Shown here: in pieces, positions 57,859 through 64,000 of the stretch
Position numbering within the stretch: position 1 is the stretch's first letter
Layout: each line of letters opens with the position of its first letter
Source of the DNA: Acuticoccus sp965213555
GTDB lineage: Bacteria; Pseudomonadota; Alphaproteobacteria; Rhizobiales; Amorphaceae
Assembly: GCF_965213555.1 (NCBI RefSeq)
Contig: NZ_OZ243890.1
Coordinates: 2,108,001-2,172,000 of the forward strand
Length of the DNA: 64,000 bases
Direction: 5' to 3'
Position numbers and translations under genes: made by a program
The notes under the pieces: generated by a model
What the model saw: only the letters and a program-made list of their open reading frames with translations
The model's database searches: none
What the model was told of the DNA's origin: nothing

Positions 57859-58539
57859 TCACACCTCGGCGGTGCGGCCCTGGACGACCACCACCGGCGC
57901 GCCGACCCGCACCCGCTCGTACAGGTCGATGGCGTCGCGGTTCAGCATGCGGATGCAGCCCGACGACATCGCCTGCCCGATTGAGGCCGGCTCGTTGGTG
58001 CCGTGCAGCCGGTAGAGCGTGTCACGGCCGCCGTTGTAGAGGTACATCGCGCGCGCGCCGAGCGGGTTGTGCGGTCCGCCCTCCATGCCGCTCGCCCACT
58101 TGCGAAGCTGCGGCTCCCGGCGGATCATCGTCGCCGGCGGCGTCCAGGTCGGCCACTTCGCCTTGCGGCCGATCCGCGCCCGTCCGCCCCAGGCGAACCC
58201 TGCCCGACCGACGCCGATGCCGTACCTTATCGCCGTCTCCTGGTCCTGAATGAGGTAGAGGTGCCGGTTCGTGGTGTCGACGACGACGGTGCCGGGCCGG
58301 TAGCGGCCGGTGTGGTCGACGTACTGCCGGTGGAACTCCCTCGGGATGCGGGTCATGTCGACGCGCGGCAGCACGAAGGGCTCGTTCCCGGGCGTGCCGA
58401 GCTGCGGCACCGGTCGGTAGCCAAGGGTTGCCGCTTGGAACGACGCCCCACCGGCGATGCAGCCGGACAGCGCGGCAGCCGCCGTCGTGGTGCCGAGGAT
58501 GCAGAACGTCCTTCGGCTCATGTGATCGAGTTTGGCCAT
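57859..58539 (-). CDS. L,D-transpeptidase (YkuD domain), predicted lipoprotein
   Basis: The 226-residue protein has a lipoprotein-type leader MSRRTFCILGTTTAAAALSG ending in the lipobox LSGC, with a twin-arginine pair. The YkuD domain ends with HGTNEPASIGQAMSSGCIRM, containing the catalytic cysteine. It crosslinks peptidoglycan. GGAAGGGC lies before the ATG at 58539; MSRRTF at 58521 could also start. It is a paralogue of the protein at 30359 but anchored as a lipoprotein. It converges on the DUF6476 gene with an 10-bp gap. Confidence 0.9.
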   Translation of the reverse strand: MAKLDHMSRRTFCILGTTTAAAALSGCIAGGASFQAATLGYRPVPQLGTPGNEPFVLPRVDMTRIPREFHRQYVDHTGRYRPGTVVVDTTNRHLYLIQDQETAIRYGIGVGRAGFAWGGRARIGRKAKWPTWTPPATMIRREPQLRKWASGMEGGPHNPLGARAMYLYNGGRDTLYRLHGTNEPASIGQAMSSGCIRMLNRDAIDLYERVRVGAPVVVVQGRTAEV

Positions 58540-58725
58540 GCCCTTCCGGTTCCCGTTGAGCCGCGGCAACGGCGTCGCAGGGCGACGTCGCACGCGCGGT
58601 TGGCGATGGGGACCTAACGCGTCGCCTCCGCCCTCAGGCTGGTGCATCGCAGGTTCATGACGGCGCTGCTGCCACGCAATCGCCGCAGTGTGTTCCAATT
58701 GCAACGACCGCGGCACCATGAGTGG

Positions 58726-59886
58726 TCAGGAGGCGAGGACGTCCCGCGCGATGATCATGCGCTGCACCTCGCTGGTGCCCTCGTAGATCGTCGTGATGCG
58801 CGCGTCGCGGGCGAAGCGCTCCACCGGGTGATCGACGAGGTAGCCCGCCCCACCGTGGAGCTGGAGCGCGACGTAGGTGGCACGCTGCGCCGCCTCGCTG
58901 GCATAGAGCTTGGCCATGGAGGCGGCGCGGCCGAACGGCTCGCCCGCCGCCTTTTTCGCGGCCGCCTGGAGGATGAGGAGGCGTGCGGCCTCGAGCTCGG
59001 TCTCCACGTCCGCGATCATCCACTGCGGCCCCTGCATGGCCGCGATGGGCTGGCCGAACTGGCGACGCTCCTTGGCGTAGGCGACTCCGGCGTCGATGGC
59101 GGCGCGGGCGATGCCGAGCGCGAGGGCGGCGATCCCGATGCGACCGCCGGCGAGCTCGCCCGCCGCGATGCGGAAGCCGCCGTCGAGCCGTCCGAGCAGC
59201 GCGTCGGCGGGCAGGCGGCAGTCCTCGAAGTGGACGGCGTTGGTCGCCGAGCCGTGCTGGCCGAGCTTCCTCTCCGCTGGGCCGATCACCAGGCCGTCGG
59301 CACCCGCGGGCACGAGGAAGCAGGAGATGCCGCGGCCCTTGCCCGCCTCCGGGTCGGTGACGGCCCAGACCACGAACAGGCCGGCGTACTCGGCGGACGT
59401 GATGTAGAGCTTGGCGCCGTTCAGCACCCACTCGTTGCCGTCCATGACGGCGCGCGTCGTCATCCCCGCGGGGTCGGATCCCGCGCCCGCCTCGGTCAGG
59501 CAGAACGCGCCGGCGCGGTAGGTGCCGTCGGCGAGGCGCGGAAGGTGGGCGCGCTTCTGCTCCTCCGACCCGACCGCAGCGATCACCTCGCCCACCATGT
59601 TGGTGACGGACACGGTGACGGCGGTGGAGCTGCACGCCCGCGCGAGCGCCTCGATGGCGAGGGCGAACGCGACGGGGCCGGCCTCGCTCCCACCGTAATG
59701 CGCCGGAACGTTGATCGCCATGAAGCCGTGGTCGGCGAGGCGCTTGAGGTTGGTGAGGAACGCCTGGCGCGCCTCAGGCTCGCGGCGGTCGAGGGGGCCG
59801 GCGTTCGCGGCGATGTGGTCGGTGGCGAGGCGCCTGGCGGCGTCGGCGATCAGGCGCGCGTCGTCGCTGACGAAGGGATCGCTCAT
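58726..59886 (-). CDS. Acyl-CoA dehydrogenase
   Basis: The 386-residue protein has the acyl-CoA dehydrogenase signatures: AFCLTEAGAGSDPAGMTTRA and WVLNGAKLYITSAEYAGLFV in the middle beta domain, and ATYVALQLHGGAGYLVDHPV and TIYEGTSEVQRMIIARDVL at the C-terminus; the glutamate of YEGTSE is the catalytic base in this family. FAD-dependent oxidation of a short or branched acyl-CoA is likely. Start MSDPFVSDDA at 59886 was preferred over an ATG 15 codons upstream. Neighbours give no further clue to the substrate. Confidence 0.92.
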   Translation of the reverse strand: MSDPFVSDDARLIADAARRLATDHIAANAGPLDRREPEARQAFLTNLKRLADHGFMAINVPAHYGGSEAGPVAFALAIEALARACSSTAVTVSVTNMVGEVIAAVGSEEQKRAHLPRLADGTYRAGAFCLTEAGAGSDPAGMTTRAVMDGNEWVLNGAKLYITSAEYAGLFVVWAVTDPEAGKGRGISCFLVPAGADGLVIGPAERKLGQHGSATNAVHFEDCRLPADALLGRLDGGFRIAAGELAGGRIGIAALALGIARAAIDAGVAYAKERRQFGQPIAAMQGPQWMIADVETELEAARLLILQAAAKKAAGEPFGRAASMAKLYASEAAQRATYVALQLHGGAGYLVDHPVERFARDARITTIYEGTSEVQRMIIARDVLAS

Positions 59887-59908
59887 CGCGGGCGGGGCCT
59901 CGGGCGCC

Positions 59909-61489
59909 TCAAAGGAGCAGCCCCTGAGCATCGTCGACCTTGCGCGAGCGGCGTGGCGACCGCGTCGCGGCGGCAGCGGGACGAGCGGGTGCCGAAGCCT
60001 CGGCGACGCGCACGCGCCCGTCGGCGAACTCGATCTGCAGCGCCTCGCCGGGCGCGACGTCGGCCGCCGCGCGCACGGGTTCGTCCGACGCGCGGCGGAC
60101 CAGCGCGAAGCCGCGTTCCAGCACGGCCTGGTAGGACACCGCCGACAGCAGCTTGGCGGACGCTGCGACGCGCGTCACCGCGGCCGAAAGGGCGACAGCC
60201 ATGGCGCGGTCACGGCGCGCGGCGAGGGTCACGAGCGAGCCGCGAGCCTCTGCGAGCGGCCGCGTCAGCAGGTGGGGCGACAGGCGCGCGGCGACACGGG
60301 CGGCGCCGGCGCGGCGCTCGGCGAGGGTGCCCTCGGCGACGCGGCCCAGCCGGCGTCCGGCCTCGGCCAGCCTGCTCGTCGCGCGCTCCAAGGGGCGATG
60401 GGCGATCGCCGGCGACAGGCGGCCGGCGACGGAGAGGTGGCGGCGTCGTGCATGCGCCGTCGCGCCGGTGAGCGCTCCCACGAGGCGGTCGCCGGACAGG
60501 TCGAGCCGCTGGCGCAGCGGTTGCAGCAGGACCACGCCGGTCGGGAGCCCGCGTCCGAGGTAGCGCAGCTGATCGGCGTGGCGGCGCAGCAAGGTCGTCG
60601 CCGCGGTGGCGAGGCGGTGCACGCGGTCGTCGAGCGTCGCCAGGCAGTCGACCCGCACGGGGACGATGCGCTCCGCCGCGCCCGTCGGCGTCGGCGCACG
60701 GTGGTCGGCCGCGTGGTCGATCAGCGTCCAGTCCGTCTCGTGCCCCACCGCCGAGACGATGGGGATCGGGGAGGCCGCGACCGCGCGCACCAGCGCCTCG
60801 TCGTTGTAGCCCCAGAGGTCCTCGACGCTGCCGCCACCGCGCGCGACGACGATGACGTCCGGCCTCGGCCCGCCGTAGTCCCCTGCGAAGCCGGTGACGG
60901 CGGCGGCGACCTCGGCGGCGCACGTCTCGCCCTGGACGCGGACCGGCCAGACGATGACGTGGGTCGGAAAGCGGTCGGCGATGCGGTGCAGGATGTCGCG
61001 AATCACCGCGCCGGTCGGCGAGGTGACGACGCCCACCACGCGCGGCATGAGGGGCAGCGGACGGCGCCGCGCCTCGTCGAACAACCCCTCGGCGGCGAGC
61101 CGCTGTCGCCGCTCCTCGAGGAGCTTCATCAGCGCCCCGATCCCCGCCGGCTCGAGCTGGTCCACCACGAGCTGGTAGGAGGACTTCTTGGCGAACGTGG
61201 ACAGCCGCCCCGTCGCGATGACCTCCAGCCCCTCCTCGGGCTTCACGCCAAGCCGGGCCCACGCCGAGCGCCACACTACAGCGTCTAGGCAGGCGTCCGC
61301 GTCCTTCAGCGCGAAGTAGGCGTGGCCCGAGCCGTGTCGACCGCGGAAGTTGCCGATCTCCCCGCGCACGCGGACGTGGCCGAAGCCGTCCTCCACCGCG
61401 CGCTTCAACGCCTGCGACAGCTCCGAGACGGTGAACTCAGCCGCGTTGGTCCCCGGCGCGTCCTCGAACGTGGCGAAGGGAGCGTTCAT
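59909..61489 (-). CDS. xseA: Exodeoxyribonuclease VII large subunit
   Basis: The 526-residue protein has the N-terminal OB fold (EFTVSELSQALKRAVEDGFG, VRVRGEIGNFRGRHGSGHAY, FALKDADACLDAVVWRSAWA) and the catalytic domain (PRVVGVVTSPTGAVIRDILH, VIVVARGGGSVEDLWGYNDE, IVSAVGHETDWTLIDHAADH, APTPTGAAERIVP). A long helical region and an S1-like end (LERGFALVRRASDEPV) follow. With XseB it degrades single-stranded DNA in repair. The C-terminal tail is arginine-rich. xseB is not in the window. Confidence 0.95.
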   Translation of the reverse strand: MNAPFATFEDAPGTNAAEFTVSELSQALKRAVEDGFGHVRVRGEIGNFRGRHGSGHAYFALKDADACLDAVVWRSAWARLGVKPEEGLEVIATGRLSTFAKKSSYQLVVDQLEPAGIGALMKLLEERRQRLAAEGLFDEARRRPLPLMPRVVGVVTSPTGAVIRDILHRIADRFPTHVIVWPVRVQGETCAAEVAAAVTGFAGDYGGPRPDVIVVARGGGSVEDLWGYNDEALVRAVAASPIPIVSAVGHETDWTLIDHAADHRAPTPTGAAERIVPVRVDCLATLDDRVHRLATAATTLLRRHADQLRYLGRGLPTGVVLLQPLRQRLDLSGDRLVGALTGATAHARRRHLSVAGRLSPAIAHRPLERATSRLAEAGRRLGRVAEGTLAERRAGAARVAARLSPHLLTRPLAEARGSLVTLAARRDRAMAVALSAAVTRVAASAKLLSAVSYQAVLERGFALVRRASDEPVRAAADVAPGEALQIEFADGRVRVAEASAPARPAAAATRSPRRSRKVDDAQGLLL

Positions 61490-61539
61490 CGCCCTACAAT
61501 AGGCACTTCGGAGCCGGGTCGGAACACCTCGAGCACGCC

Positions 61540-62259
61540 TTGAGCCAAGACTTCACCGCCGTGCGCCTGTTCGTCTGCGCGGACCTGCCAGGGCCCATCG
61601 CCCTCGACGCCGCACAGGTGAACTACCTGCGCAACGCCCTGCGGCTCGGCCCCGGCGCGACCTTCCTCGCGTTCAACGGACGCGATGGGGAGTGGCGCGC
61701 CACGATCGCCGAGCTGCGCAAGGGGGCAGGGACGGCGAACGCCGAGGAGCGCACGCGGCCGCAGACCGCGCCACCCACGCTCGCCTACGCCTTCGCGCCG
61801 CTGAAGCAGGCAAGGCTCGACTACATGGTGCAGAAGGCGACGGAGATGGGCGCGGGACGCCTCGTCCCGGTCCTCACCCAGCACGGTCAGGTGCGGCGCA
61901 TCAACAGGGACCGGATGAGGGCGAACGCGGTCGAGGCGTGCGAGCAGTGCGGCATCCTGTCGGTGCCTGCGGTCGAGGACCCGGTGCCGCTCGCGACCTT
62001 CATGGGAACCTGGGAGGGCAAGCTGGTGGTGGCGGACGAGGCGCTCGTTGGCACGGCGATCGACCCAGTTGCGACGATCCGCGCCGCCGGCACGCCGCTC
62101 GCCGTCCTCGTCGGCCCTGAGGGCGGCTTCTCGCAGGACGAACGCGAGCGCTTCTCCAAGCGTGCCGTGGGCGTGTCGCTGGGGCCGCGGATCCTGCGGG
62201 CGGACACGGCCGCCGTCGCGCTCCTCGCGCTCGTGGAGGCGGCGTTCCCCACCACCTGA
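61540..62259 (+). CDS. rsmE: 16S rRNA (uracil-1498-N3) methyltransferase
   Basis: The 239-residue protein has the RsmE blocks: VRLFVCADLPGPIALDAAQV, NYLRNALRLGPGATFLAFNG, ARLDYMVQKATEMGAGRLVP, RMRANAVEACEQCGILSVPA and the knotted SPOUT end LVGPEGGFSQDERERF with SLGPRILRADTAAVALLAL. It methylates U1498 of 16S rRNA. The start appears to be the TTG at 61540; no ATG exists in front of the conserved sequence. It is divergent from xseA. Confidence 0.92.
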   Translation: MSQDFTAVRLFVCADLPGPIALDAAQVNYLRNALRLGPGATFLAFNGRDGEWRATIAELRKGAGTANAEERTRPQTAPPTLAYAFAPLKQARLDYMVQKATEMGAGRLVPVLTQHGQVRRINRDRMRANAVEACEQCGILSVPAVEDPVPLATFMGTWEGKLVVADEALVGTAIDPVATIRAAGTPLAVLVGPEGGFSQDERERFSKRAVGVSLGPRILRADTAAVALLALVEAAFPTT

Positions 62260-62346
62260 TACTTGGCATGGCACGCAGTTGCGCGGCGCGGTGGGCCTGC
62301 CTAATGTCCGGCCGCCAGCGGCTCGGCCGCGAGCCGCGAGGGGACC

Positions 62347-63717
62347 ATGGCGCGCGACACCTTGGACGACACGCCCATCGAGGGCCGCGACGCGCTGGTC
62401 GCCCACATCGCCGGCGGAGAGAAGCCGCCGGCCGAGTTCCGCATCGGCACCGAGCACGAGAAGTTCGCCTTCGACCTCGCGGACCTGTCGCCGGTGCCCT
62501 ACGGCGGCGAGCGCGGCATCGCGGCGATCCTCGAGGCGCTGCGTCAGTCGTCGGGATGGGATGCGATCACCGACGAGGGGCGCCTCATCGGCCTCGCTGC
62601 GCCGTCGGGGGGCGGGGCGATCTCCATCGAGCCGGGCGGCCAGTTCGAGCTGTCCGGTGCGCCGCTCGAGACGCTGCACGAGACGTGCGTCGAGGCGAAC
62701 GGCCACCTGCGCGAGGTGCGCGCCATCGCCGAGCGGCTCGGCCTCGGCTTCCTCGGCCTCGGCTTCGCGCCGACCTGGACGCTCGAGGAGGCGGCGCGCA
62801 TGCCCAAGCAGCGCTACGACATCATGCGCCGCCACATGACGAAGGTCGGCACCCGCGGGCTCGACATGATGCACCGCACGACGACGATCCAGGTCAACCT
62901 CGACTACGCGAGCGAGGCGGACATGGTAGCCAAGATGCGCGTCGGCCTTGCCCTGCAGCCGGTGGCGACGGCGCTGTTCGCCAACTCGCCGTTCTTGGAG
63001 GGAGCGCCGAACGGCCTGCGCTCCAACCGCGCGAAGGTCTGGCACGACGTCGACCCGGCACGCTGCGGGCCGCTCCCGTTCGCGTTCGACGAGGGGTTCT
63101 CCTACGAGGGCTACGTCGACTGGGCGCTCGGCGTGCCGATGTACTTCGTCAAGCGCGGGGACACCTACATCGAGGCGACGGAGGCCACCTTCGCCGACTT
63201 CATGGCGGGACGGTTCGCCAAGCTCCCCGGCGAGCGCCCGACCATGGGCGACTGGATCAACCACCTGTCGACGCTGTTCCCCGAGGTGCGGCTGAAGCGC
63301 TTCCTGGAGATGCGCGGCGCCGACGGCGGCCCGTGGGCTCGCATCTGTGCGCTGCCCGCGTTCTGGGTCGGCCTGCTGTACGACGGCGGCGTCCTCGATC
63401 AGGCGACGGCGCTCGTCGCCGAGCTCTCCGCCGACGATCGCCGCGCCATGCTCGAGCGCGTGCCGCACGACGGGCTCGGCACGAGGGTGGGACGCCGCAC
63501 GGTGGCGGACCTCGCGCGCGACGCCCTGGCGCTCGCGTCCGAGGGGCTGCGCCGGCGCGGCAAGGCGAGCGGGGAGGCGCCCGACGAGCGGGCGTTCCTC
63601 ACCGTCCTCGAGGATGCCGCCCACTCGGGCCGCTCGCCGGCCGACGAGCTGCTCGACGCTTACCGGGGGCCCTGGAAGGGGGACGTGCGCAAGGTGTTCG
63701 AGACGAACGCCTTCTGA
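62347..63717 (+). CDS. gshA: Glutamate-cysteine ligase, plant/alphaproteobacterial type
   Basis: The 456-residue protein joins glutamate and cysteine, the first step of glutathione synthesis. It shows the family blocks RIGTEHEKFAFDLADLSPVP, ISIEPGGQFELSGAPLETLH, GFLGLGFAPTWTLEEAARMP, RYDIMRRHMTKVGTRGLDMM, TTTIQVNLDYASEADMVAKM and RLKRFLEMRGADGGPWARIC. This group 3 (plant-like) type is typical of alphaproteobacteria. It follows rsmE by 87 bp on the same strand; the two are neighbours in many genomes of the order. GAGGGGACC precedes the ATG. Confidence 0.94.
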   Translation: MARDTLDDTPIEGRDALVAHIAGGEKPPAEFRIGTEHEKFAFDLADLSPVPYGGERGIAAILEALRQSSGWDAITDEGRLIGLAAPSGGGAISIEPGGQFELSGAPLETLHETCVEANGHLREVRAIAERLGLGFLGLGFAPTWTLEEAARMPKQRYDIMRRHMTKVGTRGLDMMHRTTTIQVNLDYASEADMVAKMRVGLALQPVATALFANSPFLEGAPNGLRSNRAKVWHDVDPARCGPLPFAFDEGFSYEGYVDWALGVPMYFVKRGDTYIEATEATFADFMAGRFAKLPGERPTMGDWINHLSTLFPEVRLKRFLEMRGADGGPWARICALPAFWVGLLYDGGVLDQATALVAELSADDRRAMLERVPHDGLGTRVGRRTVADLARDALALASEGLRRRGKASGEAPDERAFLTVLEDAAHSGRSPADELLDAYRGPWKGDVRKVFETNAF

Positions 63718-63730
63718 CTTCAACGCCCCG

Positions 63731-64000
63731 TCAGGCCGCTTCCGCCTCGCTGGCGCGGCCGAGGGACAGCGCGCGGTCGAGCAGCGCCGGCTCCGACACG
63801 ACGGCGAGGCGCTCGTCGGGCGCGAGCCAGGAGGCGTACTCGTCGAGGCTCGTCGCCTCGCCGAGCTTGGCGACGGCGAGCGCCCGCGCGGGCTCGAACG
63901 CCCCGCGCCCCCGCGTCGCAGGCTCCAGCGAGCTGGCATGGGCCACCCGGAGCACCGGATCGGCGGCGAGCGCCATCAACGCGTCGGCGGGCTTGGCGTG
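63731..64000 (-). CDS. C-terminal end of an unidentified protein, cut by the right edge
   Basis: The frame is open to the edge and ends at 63731 after about 89 residues (HAKPADALMALAADPVLRVA, GEATSLDEYASWLAPDERLA, LLDRALSLGRASEAEAA). The composition looks coding, and an internal methionine exists, but the gene most likely starts beyond the window. I do not recognise the family. It converges with gshA with a 13-bp gap. Confidence 0.5.
   Translation of the reverse strand, partial: HAKPADALMALAADPVLRVAHASSLEPATRGRGAFEPARALAVAKLGEATSLDEYASWLAPDERLAVVSEPALLDRALSLGRASEAEAA

Overview
The window is GC-rich DNA from an alphaproteobacterium, most probably a member of the Hyphomicrobiales (Rhizobiales). 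Pointers are the motB-motC-fliK(motD) flagellar gene order, DUF2865 and DUF3422 proteins, the rluD/rpoH neighbourhood, a purA-linked membrane protein and a GTTC-N7-GTTC SOS box of the alphaproteobacterial LexA type. No rRNA, tRNA, CRISPR array, plasmid or phage module was recognised.

Layout. 1-6.3 kb: a DUF3422 protein (cut by the edge), a divergent short-chain dehydrogenase / nitroreductase pair with a palindromic operator and a MarR regulator, and a puuB-puuA pair for gamma-glutamylated putrescine catabolism. 6.5-9.2 kb: a secreted PRC-barrel protein with 11-residue repeats and an apparent frameshift, then 1.8 kb of repeats and a dead galE fragment amplified into an 88-bp tandem array. 9.2-16.9 kb: a tightly overlapping flagellar operon fliF - fliH-like - motB - motC - fliK. 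17.3-24.7 kb: five tandem flagellin genes with an IS3-family (IS407-type) insertion between the first two. 25-29.3 kb: a DUF2865 protein, then a two-gene DNA-repair cassette (radical SAM protein plus a DUF4130-UdgX fusion) preceded by a perfect LexA box. 29.4-39.4 kb: a glycine-betaine-type binding protein, an L,D-transpeptidase, a lipoprotein, a radC remnant, map, sfsA, an SPFH/NfeD pair, a DUF892 protein, a glucose-dehydrogenase-like/PEBP fusion, an rtcB remnant and rpsB. 39.6-43.3 kb: a small acidic secreted protein, an IS5-type remnant and a long coiled-coil membrane protein with twin C-terminal domains. 43.5-48.8 kb: an overlapping ltnD-otnK-otnI tetronate operon, a DMT transporter and purA. 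48.8-57.8 kb: a membrane protein, ThiX/ThiY-like transporter parts, two peroxiredoxins, a methyltransferase, rpoH, rluD and DUF6476. 57.9-64 kb: a second L,D-transpeptidase, acyl-CoA dehydrogenase, xseA, rsmE, gshA and the end of an unknown gene.

Three points stand out. First, the UdgX/radical-SAM cassette appears to be under direct SOS control. Second, a family of about 100-bp bipartite palindromic elements has CTAG ends; three of the four copies place a terminal CTAG on a gene's TAG stop codon, and one copy joins two convergent genes and supplies both stops. Third, single-base indels at G-runs and GC repeats break several otherwise intact genes, so either real decay or residual assembly error must be considered.
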